Positions 24,835 through 37,100 of a DNA stretch of 64,000 bases are shown piece by piece; within the stretch, counting starts at the first letter, position 1; each line of letters opens with the position of its first letter. Below the pieces are notes generated by a model. It did no database searches and was not told the origin of the DNA. It saw only the letters and a list, made by a program, of their open reading frames with translations. The position numbers and the translations under genes are program-made. Source of the stretch: Unio delphinus (Eukaryota; Mollusca; Bivalvia; Unionida; Unionidae); the NCBI GenBank assembly GCA_029339505.1, contig JAQISU010000057.1:3630001-3694000 (forward strand), written 5' to 3'.

Positions 24835-27800
24835 GTAATAAAAATGTTATAATTTAAGTTGCTTTAAAGCTGGATATGTTCAAGACCAAGACGTTGTACA
24901 TAGCCACTTTTTTGGGGACCGTTAAGGAGATGGGGTAGTACAAATGTTAATACTTTTATCTCCTGCGTGGACAGGGTGTTACTTAGATCATATAAACATG
25001 ATTGGGGAAAAACGATTCATACCCGAGTTTTTAAACAGTATTCCTTATGTTCGTAACAATTTATAAATACTTTTAAAGACCGAAGTTCCCTTAGTTTATT
25101 CCACAGTTGGAAGGTTCTACATAATACGACCCTGAGTTTCATTCAAACAATCCAAGACTAATGATTGCGTTTTACAGATATTACTTATTTGTGAAAGTGA
25201 CGTGTTTAAGGTTAAGAGAAAGGTTTTCATTTGTAGCAATGCGCAGTAAAGATGTTGGTATACTTTTTGCTACTTTGATTTACTGTAGCTGAATTATTTT
25301 TTCAAGTTGATGTGTGCTGAAAAATAAACTTGAACTAGTCCAAAGTATGCAAACTTTATAGTAAAATCACACAGACTTAAATAGTAGTCCATATAATGTA
25401 AGATGACTCCCCAAATATATTTGTGTTTTTTAGGTAATCATCTTATTCAGTTATTGCCTAAATAACGGCATGGCCAACTGACATCAGAACAAAAAGTCAA
25501 TTTGTCAGGATTATCTCACATGGCAGTATATGCTGGAAATTTTCTACCCGATAAAGTCATATTGCTTTATTTGGACTAACTTACTCTGATGTAAAAAAAA
25601 CTTCACCAACTAGTTTCAGTCCCATGAATGATCACTGTGAATGCTGTATAATTTCTCTACAAACCAAATGGCAAATCTCATCTCCATATCTGCCAAAGAA
25701 ACTCGGCCAGCAAACAACTGTCTTTTCTTTATCTTATGTGTAAAGTTTAATTACCATGTTTAAATTAAAAGAAGGAATAAAACAAAATACACAGTATATG
25801 TCCCCCCCCCCAAGAAACTAATTCAGACTCTGAATCAGAGTACCGGTAAATATTTTTTTTAGTACACATTACATGCCTTAAGAGTTAAATGTTTGGAAAT
25901 AAGGTGGGATATAGAACGTGGGAAAAACAGTTGTGACATGCATAATAACTTGTGACAGCAGATTTGAATAATTAAAATGAAGTCCTAGTCATCATAAGTT
26001 GCAACAAAATAGGGCATCATTTAGATAGCTGCATGTTTACCAAGGTACTTATCATTCCAACCAACTTAATTGTAGGTCAGTGGAACTTGAAATACTTTTT
26101 TCCCCAACTTTACCAATAGGCCCATTCAAATATAAGCTAGACTCCCAAATTAAATATGTAAAAACATTGAAAAATGCATGGTCAGCACATAAGTCAATAT
26201 GTAAGTCCTAGATAACATTGCAATATACATACACTAAGTTCCAAATGTATTCATTTAGGCAAACCATATTCGTAAATTAAAATATTATCTTTAAGCCTAG
26301 AACATTCATGTGTGAACATTAATGTTTGTTTTTAAAAATATGTCTGATTTGTGATATTTAAAAATATCGAGATGCCTTTTACTTCTAAACAAATGTGCCA
26401 AAGAAATGCCACAGGTTATATTATTAACAGTTAAATCCTAGGTGTGCAAGCAACACAAATCCCTATAGAGCCTCTAACTCTAGTTACTTTAAAACTAACC
26501 AACATAAATGTATTTCTTCCCTTTACTAGAATATGTTTCTTTCATAAATGCCCTCAGACTCATTTCTTATTCACATCTTATTAAAAGCAAATTAATCTGG
26601 CATGCAGTTGTAAGATATTATAGATTTTATTGATCACTGATTAACCATGGGTTCAACATTCTATTGAGAGATTATTAATATGGAATACATGTATGGTAGT
26701 ATTTTCTGGTGCAGGGATGTCACTGGGCTTTGCCATTGTCACAAATTGTGACTTCTTTTACTTATTGGCTATAGAATATATCATCTATTGATTATTTTTT
26801 CGACATTTTTGGCTGCTTAAACTTGTAGATATAATTTTGATTTTGGGGGAGAAATTCAAAGGCACTATGAAAGGAAGTTGCAAACTTGGATGTAAAATGC
26901 ACTTAAAACAATTGATTGTTATGTAAAGAAATGTTTTGTTCATATTAACCAATGTGTTTTTACATCATAATCCAATCAAGTAGACACCTGTCCTTGGTAC
27001 TGTAAGCTCTAATACTCTTCATATAGCCATACTTCCTCATTACAATTGATTAACCTCTGAAGACAGGAATAGCTGGAATAGACCAAGTGACTTATTTTTA
27101 ATGTTCACCAAAAATCAGCTTTGCTTAAACTTCAAAGAAAACTAATACATTTTGAAGCACTGATTGTTCTGTAAAAATGTTAAACAAACAAAATACCGAA
27201 TTTTTCGGTCTACAAGTCAATACAGAGTATAAGTCAAATTCACTCATTTTGTAAATTTTCCATCCCTCGTCCAAATATAAGTTCAGGGTATAAGACGAGG
27301 CCAGTTCAATAACTTGACTTTGTATTTTACAATAGTAATATCTGGTTTGATGAATATTAATGGCATCACAGTTTGATATTCCATTTTACTGGCAATCGTG
27401 AAATTGCATCACCGATACTAACATGCTTGTGATTATACTTCTGTACAATACACTGCTATATTCTGTGATCAAATTGATACAGTGAAATAAACATTTGATG
27501 CTTGTTTTAATTATGATATCCATTGTAACAAGAGCCACATAATGGTGCATGCTATGTATATGTTAATTAAAAGTCTAAAGCTTTTACCTGATTATTCTAG
27601 TTGAAACCAATCTTGGGTGTAAGATTCAACAGATGAGATCAACTCAGTGAGGCTAACAATATTAAAATTAGGCTTTCCATAGGGAAATCAGAAATGTTTC
27701 GAAAACATAAGTTTATAACTAAAAAATAATTAAAAATACTTTTCATTATACTTCAGCATATCTGTGAAATGCAGTATCAAATTTAAACAAATGAACAGTT

Positions 27801-30800
27801 TTATAATACTTATTATTTTTATTATTTTTAACATGTCAATTATAATTAAAAGCACAGATCAGTGTTGTAATACATTTTATTACCTGTAGTAGAAGTGTTC
27901 AGCATTCATATTTAGAAAATAATGATTAAGTGTTCCCATGATCATTTCCAATATCTGAAAATCCCTTGATGTCTTCGTCATTTGTATCGGAATGAAAAAT
28001 GGTGGCTATCTCAGGGTTCAGGTTATTGGAAATGTTTTCATTATCATCTGTCTCCATTTGATTCCATGTCATGTGTCATGTTGCGCTAAGACATATTCTT
28101 CTATCCTCATTATAAATCCATTGTGCTTTGCAGACACGGTTTGCTTTTTTGTTGTTTTTTCATGGCGCATAATGCAACCTTAGCTTTACGCCAATCCCGG
28201 GTACATTTTTCACTGACACCACATTTCCTGTTAGCAGTCATATTCCCACCTTTCTGTTCCATGAAATTTATAACTTCCAGTTTAAAGCAGGCATTGTGAG
28301 ATAAGTTGTATGATGTGTATGGGGATATTTATATGAATGATTATGACTGAAAAGATTGATCAAAACAAAACTACCTAACTCATTAAAATGAGTCAGTACT
28401 ATAGCAATGGAAACTGTCCATAGGAAGAATAAAACAAAAATTATATCATATCTTGTTTTTTAGGAACAAACAAATTAGTGCAGTACACTATAGAATATAG
28501 ACTGCAAGTGTGCTTATGGCCCGATAATTTTGTTTATTGGTAATTGTTTTCTTTTATTTCATGTTTGAGAAATAAGAAACTTCTCACAGAATGCAAACTA
28601 AATGATGACAAAACTTATAAATATAATCGAAGTCATATTAGTTTATAACAATTTATTGACTAGTAATTTAATAAGAATTTTTACTTCTGTGTGACCTGTT
28701 TTCGATTATGCCAATTATAGAACAATTTTAATAGCGTACTGGGGTGGGTACCATAAACCATGTATAAGTCAATGCATATTCAATGACATAATCAATATAC
28801 AAGTTGATTCAGAGTATAAGATGAAGACCTGAGTTACAAGTAAAGACGTATCGACTTATAGACCAAAAAATACGGTACTTCATAGCACGTGGGGGATATT
28901 CAGTAAGCACTGGCTTTTTAACAAATCTAGTCTGGTCTGTTCTTGTGACTTATAAACAATATATGTCTAGTAACTACACACTGTATCTGTATTTTTCATC
29001 TTTTTAATTTGTAAAATACAGTCATCAGTTTTATTAGACTTCTAGATAACAAAATTAGTTATTCTTTTTTAAATAATTTGTTTACATCCTACTAGAGTAG
29101 TTTTGTAAAATAGTTTATAATTTAACATGTTCTTCTATGCTATTTATGGTACAGTTATGCTATTTATGGTACAGTTATGCTATTTATGGTACAGTTATGC
29201 TATTTATGGTACAGTTACGCTTGTAGTATTTAACACACAAATCGTTTTTATTTTCTTCTTATAGATTAGCTCAAGATTTCCTGGACAGTTCAAGAAATTT
29301 CCTTTGCATTTTAGTAGATACTTGCCAGTTTTTATTCCTACCTTTACAACACTTGGGGCTATTGGTCTGGTAAATTTCAAGAAAGAGAAACAAGAAGAAA
29401 AAGGTTTGAATAAAAGTGTACATATAGATGCATGAGCTAAAAAAATAATAATCTTCAAAATCAGTGGCAAAAATTTATACTTGTGGTAATAAATGTAAGT
29501 ACAGGTATACCTCGCTAATACAGTGGGTTCGGTTCCAGACCACCGCAGCAATGCGAATATAGCTGTAAGGCGAGTCACATTCATTTTCACTCGTTAGTAT
29601 ATATTAAAGCTTTAAAATCTGTTTGCTACATCAAATATTGATTGCACAATAGCACTAGGCTGAAAGAAAATACAATATTAAGGTAATCGTTGACTTATGA
29701 CTACGTTCGGTTCCCGCCAACCAGTCGCAAAGCGAGCAGGACATATGGCGGACCTAGTGATAAGTTTAGGTAAATCAGACACTGTACACATCACAATTGG
29801 TTTAATATTTAAAAAAATATAAAAATACTACCTATTCAAAAACTAGAGAATACTCAACAAAAAGATAAGAAATATTTTATTGAGAACTACTAAACAAAAA
29901 ATAAGTAGAAAATAGCTTAGTAAAATATCGCTAACCATAAAATATTTCGTCTTCTGAGCCTTCAATGAATCTTACTCTCTTGCTTGGTGGGAAACCTTGC
30001 GTTGATGTGGACGGTTCATCGAGGGTTGAACCAGTTGTTGAAGTTTGGGGTGGATGTGGCACTTTCTTAAAGTAAGTCAACAATGAAGTTTGCTTCATTG
30101 ACTGTCGGTTCCTTTCACGAAGTATTTCCCTGTAGCATGCTATATCGTTTGTTAGTATTTTACCCACTCTAGAACTTCTCTCAAAATTGTTGTCAATTCT
30201 TTCAAAGCCTTCCACTACTGTATCAAGTAAGCCAACATAGTGTTTCAAATCCTTTGTTGTCATTTCCGAAATGATGTCTGCATCTTCGTCACCATCAGCA
30301 GATTCCATCTCAAGAAGTAACTTTCTTTGCTCATCTATAAGAAGCAAATTCTCATCCGATATAGGCTCATCATGAGATGCCAGCAGTTCGGCCACATCTT
30401 CAGGCTCAACTTTGAGCTCCAATTCTTTTGCCATTTCCACCACATTTGCTGTCACTTCCTCAATTGGATTCTCGAATCCTTCAGCGTCATCCTGTTAGTG
30501 TTGATAGTTTAACCTCATCCCATGAATCATGAATGTTCTTAATTGCATCTAGAATATTAAATCCTTTCCAGAAGGCTTTCAATTTATTTTACACATCAGA
30601 CATACAACTAGCATCACTATCTAATGCAGCAATAGCCTTTGCAAATGCCTGCCTTAAATAATAAGACTTAAAAGTCGAAATTACTCCTTGATCCATCGGT
30701 TGTAGAATTGATGTCATATTAGGAGGCAGAAAAATAACTTGTACATTTCCATCAGAGCTCTTGGGTGACTAGGTGCATTGTAAGTAAGCAACAGAATATT

Positions 30801-33800
30801 GAAAGGAATTTTTTTTCTTCTAAACAGTAGGCCTCAATGTGGGTTTAAAATATTCAGTAAACCATTTGGTTAAAAGATCTGCAGTAATCCAAGCTTTCTT
30901 GTTTGATTTATAATAAACAGGCAAGCTAACCTTGGCATAATTCTTTAAAGCCCGAGGCTTTTCAGAGTGGTAATTGAGCATTGGCTTTAATTCGCAGTCA
31001 CCAGCTGCGTTAGCTCCTAACAGGAGAGTCAGCCTATCCTTGGAAGCTTTGAAGCCAGGCATTGTTTTCTCCTCCCTGGCTATGAAAGTCTTGGACGGCA
31101 TTTTCTTCCAAAATAAGGCCGTTTCATCAACATTAAAAATCTGCTTTTTAGTGTAGCCTCCTTCATTAATTAACTTAGCTAGCTCAGTTGGAAACCTTTT
31201 TCCAGCTTTAATATCAGAACTAGCTGCCTCACCTTGCACCATTATATTATGGAGATGGCTTCTTTTCTTAAAACGCATCAACCAACCTCTACTAGCTTCA
31301 AACTTCTCATCTTTGGCCTCCTCGCCTTTTTCAGCCTTTAAAGAATCGAAGAGAGTTAACCCTTATAAAAATCACGTGCGAGCCCACAACATCGCTGTAT
31401 TGCACGTCGAGTTCGGATTTGAAACGATTATGCAGTCGTGACAGGCTCGTACGAGCATTAAACGCACTCAATGCGTGCATATAACAAGCTCACTGAAATT
31501 ATGCTCGCGCCAACTAGCAGTAAGCACGCAATCTCGTGAGGCACTGTCAACCACCTAGCACGCGCGAGCTCGCAATGAGCATACAAGCTCGTCACGGGCT
31601 GTGAACCAGCTTGTACTAGCTGTTTGATAGCACGTAACGAGCTTGTATTTTTATTGCAAGTATAGCATGAGCTCGTACATGCAAAGTAGCAAGCTCGCAA
31701 TGAATTGTAACGTGTTCAATACAAGCTTGTGGTTAGCTAGTCACTCTTACATTGAGACCTTTATGCAGCAAACTTTGCAGTCCCTGGTCGATCAATGGGG
31801 AAGTTCAAGCTTCATATAAATAAATACAGTGAACTCTCACCAAATGCAATGCAATGCAAATTATGGAACAAAACTAAAATCTTACAGCTAATGTTTTTTT
31901 TTTCTTCAATGCACCAAAATATATTTATTTTCCTCATTGGTGCTTTAGTTTTGATAAATCTCTGTATTGTTCCAATTCTCGGAATGGATATAAGCAATGC
32001 CTTTTTTGATGAACCAACAACCAATTAAAAAGTAATTATGACAAGAACTATCATAAATGGAAAGTGAGATTTCTATTTATTTCAATAATTATAAAAAACA
32101 AAAACAAAAGTTTTAGAATCTAATACAATAATTAAAACCAACAAACTGACTAGAAAAATTAATATCAGATGATATTTTACAATTTATTTAAATCCAACTG
32201 ACTGAATTAACTCAAAGTTTAAAGGTCATTTAAAAAAATCATGTTAGGGGCCATCATCCATTTAGTATGTACACATGGAGGGAGGTAACCAAATGCATAC
32301 GCTTGCGTATAGTGTGCATTTCTACTGATAATGTACGTATGCATAAAAACAGGGTGGATGGGTGTGAAACCTCTATAATAATTTGACTAATATGTAACCT
32401 GACAGACTGGCTTCAGTCTACGTTTGAATTTTAGTGGACACTAGACAAACTTTGGATTGGCATCAAGAGTATGTACACAGGTGGGGCATGTCTTAATAAG
32501 TATGCATGGGGGGGGGGAAGGGGGCCATTCTTTGCCAGATTTGTGCATATGTACTAAATGGATGGTCAATTTACTTTGGGAACATCTGGCAGTCCCCACT
32601 TGCTGTTGATGATATTCATTTATAGCTGGTGATGCCTATCTCTATCCACAGTGCTCAATGAACCAACCTCTCCAAAAGTAATTGTCATAAATGGAAAATG
32701 AAACTTCCATGCTTTATGATTGTGTTAAAAACAACTAAATTAGTTTTTGATTCTAATACAATTAAAATAAACGAATGGACTACAATCTTAAGATCACATG
32801 ACTTTTTAAATATCTTAATAAATCCAACTCGTAAGCTGTTTTGAAGTAAAATGTCTTTAAAATCAGCACATTTCATTTAGGTAACGTCTAGCTGTGCTAC
32901 ACTTGCTGTTGATTATACTGTTGAACTCCTTGAAAGTTTCTGATGCCTCACTCTCTTCGCAGTGCTTCTTGATGTAATCTGTTGAAAAACACCAGATGAA
33001 GCAGCATGCTGATGTTTATTAGGTTTTTCATGCTCTTGTATTGCATGCCCATTAGCGAAATCACAATACACAATTTGCAAAACGTAGAGTTTTCTCCTTT
33101 ACCATATTGTTTCGCAAATCTAAACAGGACGGCACAGATGTCATTCCAGCTTTGTTTTCTTGTCTTTCATGGAGAAATTTCTGAATTATTCTTCTTTCCT
33201 ATTCAACATGATTAGAAGTTGCATATTACGAAGATGAGATACAGTGACAGCGGTAACTGTTTGCAAAATCCAATATGGCAGGTAAATACAGGCATGGTAG
33301 CCTGAATGAACCAATCATATTGAAGAACTGTATTCCTATATACATGCAATACATTGCTATCATAATGGAACAGAGTGCCCATACTAAACTGAATATGGCA
33401 ATGAATTTTTTAAAATTATTTTTAAATTGCACAAAAAACATACACCCTTAATCTGGCTCAAAATATGGAGGAAAAAAACGGTATTGGTGTTATAGGCAGT
33501 CAAGTAATACACAGACTTACAGATGAACAACTCAACCTTTTAACTTCAATCCTTGGCATTTATGAACCTAAAAAAGTGCTTTGTTTCTACAGGATGTATC
33601 AAGATGGAATTCTGTTTCAATCTTATCAGTATTCTGCAGTTTCAGAACAAAACTTGTACACTGTTATTTTCTATGAATATGATGAATCAAGAAAATTTAG
33701 CCATGTTGAAAATATATTGAAGTTTATACACAGTGTCACAGAAATTGTACCATTGATTGTTTGTGTCAAGCACAATATTATGCAGTCATAAAGGAACTGA

Positions 33801-34061
33801 GAAATAATACTGAAGTTTCAAATGAAAATGGCATGATTGATGAAAATCCTGTTAATATAGTCCCATTGAAATCTAAGTATGTGCAGTACAAAATAGTTCC
33901 AATTACAAATGTCAAAGACGTGTGTGTATATCCAATTAAATGATGGCAAGAACACTGCTTTTGCTTGTGTGCCCCCCAATTCTGTTGAATGATTGATAAA
34001 TATACATTCATGTAGTAAGTCTGGACCATGAAGACATGTACATCAAAATAGAAGACATAAA

Positions 34062-34149
<88 letters not shown>

Positions 34150-37100
34150 AATATTTTACACATTTTCACTACATCTCTTTGTATGAATCCTATATGTACT
34201 TATCTTTAAGTTTTGAACATATTTTATTGTTGCAATAGATCAATTATCTAGTTTTAATAGCATTTGTTGTCTAAAGACACCTCATCTTGTAAAAATCTGT
34301 GCATCATATATATATCTATACAAGTACAATATAAATGTAGAGGGAAGGCCTGACCAAATGAGCTTCTTTTAATAAAGTCATTATTATTATTATTATTTTG
34401 CCAGGGGTGGCCAACTAGACCACCTAGCAAATAACTATTAGAAGTGGAAATTTAATACCTTTTTCAAAACAAGTCAAGATTATTGTTTTGATATGCAAAT
34501 TAATAATTTTATACACAAAATGTTACATTTTCTAGTAATTTAATTTTTCACGATACCCTTTTTATAGATAATTTATCTGCAGGGTTTGCTAGCAAGATCG
34601 TACGAGCAACTTTACTTGAATGTAGCCAAATTACTTCTACGAGCTGAGTGCGAGCTCCCATGTAGTCTGCGAGCTACAGTTAGGATCGTAAGAAGCGTGC
34701 TATGAGCTATCACAAGCTCACGCAAGCTTGATTTAGGAATTGCATTTTTATAAGGGAAGGCTTTACTCTGAATTTGTCCTTGACTTAAAGGTATGTTATG
34801 GCTAGTTTGGTCTTCAATCCATAAGACTAACACTTTCTCCATCTCGGCGATAAAGCTAGCTCGCTTCCTTATCACTGTTCAACATGCCCTTCTCACTAAG
34901 CTGTATCATTTCTAGCTTTTGATTTAAAGTAAGAGGATTACGACTCCTTTTTCCACTAGCGATAGATTTAGAGGCCATGACTAATGAAATAAAAAAAATT
35001 GTCAGAGTACAACACACATGTAACAATGCCCATACACAGACTGAGCGCGAGCAATCAAAATTCAGGTACAGTGTACATGTATGTATCACTTGGCTCGCAG
35101 CAAGCAATATACAACGCCGTCTTTGTTATGAATACACAGCGTTCAATACAATTCGCTCATCAACTTGGTAGACAAAGGGGCTTGAATTGGCCCCAGAATC
35201 AGTAGCATAACATTGAGTGCCACGTGAATATTTTGTTTTAGTCTCCAAAGTGATAACAAATAAAAAAACGATGCCATTTGAGTGGAACGCCGTAATGGTG
35301 ATGTCCGTAAAACGAGGTATACCTGTATTGTATTTAGTGTGTTGTTGTGTGGTGGAGGCATTTACAGGCCATGCCCAGACTTAAATCTTATTAGTCTGTG
35401 ATGAACCTGATTTGATTCCTGACAGTATCCCCTATTTTGCCATCCCTTCCCTTTAAAATTTTAATAATATCACAGAATGTGTAACAGGAGCATTCTAGAA
35501 TTTAACATATAATTGACAAATTTTCCATTATAAGTTAATTTATTTGAGTTTTAGTGGTACCAGAAAATGACTGTGTTATGTAAAAAAAAAAATTCTGTCT
35601 TCCATACAGCTTTATTTATAATCATCTGTTGACTTTCGGCATACCTAACATTCTCTCTTTCTGAAAAATTTGATTGAAATAAATAAAAACATTTTATGCA
35701 TTTTGTTTTGCTGCACATTTACTGAAACATAAATTATCTGACATAAGTTTGCACAGTCGCAACATACAATACACCTACTTTGTGGAAATCTCCGGAAGAA
35801 AACAACACAAATCCTTAACGTTTCAACCAATAATTTTTCTTGGTGCTTTTAATGAAATAAATTTCTATCTGGAAGTTTTAGTTTCTGTTGATGATAATTG
35901 TAGTAATTGCTAGTGCTAACATAGAACACTTGTTATTTTGAGGGGTCACTATAATTTTTTTTTATCTTGTCTTGTCGTTTCAGTTGAAAATGATGCTACT
36001 AAAATTCAGGTCATAATCTTAGAGGCAGATAAACTGTATGCACAAGATGAAGTCTTCAAACTGTATGATTTCCTTGTACAGTATAAAGACATGGCTAATG
36101 ATGAAATTCTCTGGAGACTGGCTAGAGCTACAGTTGACAAAGGAAAGCATTCCGAGGATCCAAATGTTAAGAAAATGTGCATGTATGAGGCATTTGAATA
36201 TATACAGCAAGCCCTAGCTTTAAATTCCAATAATTTTGCTTGTCATAAGGTATATGTAGCTACATTATTATTTTGACTAATTTTAGAAATTATGAATTGC
36301 TTTAGATTTCAGACTTTTATTGTTTTTTTTTAATATTATTCAGTTTACCATATTTTCATGCCTTTAAGTTCTTACATTTTGAAAACCAGAGCTTCATCTT
36401 ATATTATGAATCAGCTGACATGGATTATGTCATTAAATTTACTTTTTCTATGTCATTTAATTTTTTGTATTTAAAATGAAATTATCCAAAATGGTATGTG
36501 TAAAAAAAATTATTATCATTTTTGAGAAGATTTTGTATGTGAAAAGATATAGGACCTTACATTGGGAAAGATTTTAGAATATTTACATGATCATCAATAC
36601 TAAATTCACGTACATGAGTTGTAATTGCGCTAAAGCAGCATGAAGTAATAATTATATTGCTTAAGTTACATATATGTGCATTAGAATAGACTAGTTAGAA
36701 AATGAATATTCATGACAAGGACAGGTATTCAATCACCTTTTCTACTTGCTGACAGAACATTCAGAGTAAGTTAACAAGTAGCATTCGCAAATATCAAAAC
36801 CAAATGTCATTGAACAGCAGGAAGTGTACATGCACTCTTAAAGAATAAAGTTAGTTGTTGGGAAAGGAGAAGTCATTGTACTTGCAAACAAGATTACACA
36901 GGGTGCTAACTTAAATGAATGTTATTATAGTGAATACTTAAGCTTTGAAACTGAAGGAATATGGTATGTATTTGAATAGTTTTGGTTTACTATTTTTTTT
37001 ATCTTTGACCAAAGCTTGAACAAAGGAGGGTCAGTAAGGTTCAAAATAGCATGAATAAAGGCTGAAATCTCTCATATCAGGCATATTTTATTTTGGTCAT

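Larger units (their letters stand above)
31360..34756. mobile_element. Nested DNA transposon with piggyBac-like ends
   Basis: Perfect 13-bp inverted ends cccttataaaaat (31,360) and atttttataaggg (to 34,756) interrupt the Tigger transposase gene. The left end abuts TTAA (31,356-31,359). The right flank is AAGG, as if TT of a second TTAA had been lost. CCC..GGG ends and TTAA are hallmarks of piggyBac-type elements. About 370 bp inside the left end and 170 bp inside the right end are filled with repeats of an agctcg/cgagct-type motif, which may be transposase-binding subterminal repeats. No transposase core is recognised inside. Confidence 0.72.
29931..34978 (-). pseudogene. Tigger transposase, inactive (TIGD1-like), interrupted
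   Basis: A cut-and-paste transposase with CENP-B-like DNA-binding domains and a DDE core. The start ATG is at 34,976-34,978 ([20 protein letters not shown]). Part of the first helix-turn-helix is deleted after about residue 40. [20 protein letters not shown] (34,612-34,875) precedes the nested insertion. Beyond it come [20 protein letters not shown] with the first catalytic Asp (30,820-31,281), a frameshift near 30,820, and then the second catalytic site, which reads [10 protein letters not shown]: the expected Asp before Asn is Tyr (codon at 30,780-30,782). The C-terminus is open at 29,931-30,455 and contains [20 protein letters not shown] and a late [10 protein letters not shown] motif. Stops, frameshift, lost Asp and insertion make it non-functional. 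Confidence 0.9.
29502..35325 (-). mobile_element. Tigger-type (pogo superfamily) transposon, split by a nested insertion
   Basis: The ends caggtatacctcg (29,502) and, inverted, cgaggtatacctg (ending 35,325) are perfect 13-bp terminal inverted repeats, flanked on both sides by a TA target duplication (29,500-29,501; 35,326-35,327). The left end goes on with ggttcggttccagaccaccg, which I recognise from Tigger1-group elements. The transposase lies on the minus strand, antisense to RMDN1, inside intron 2. Without the 3.4-kb nested insertion the element would be about 2.4 kb, the expected size for a full-length Tigger. Confidence 0.92.
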
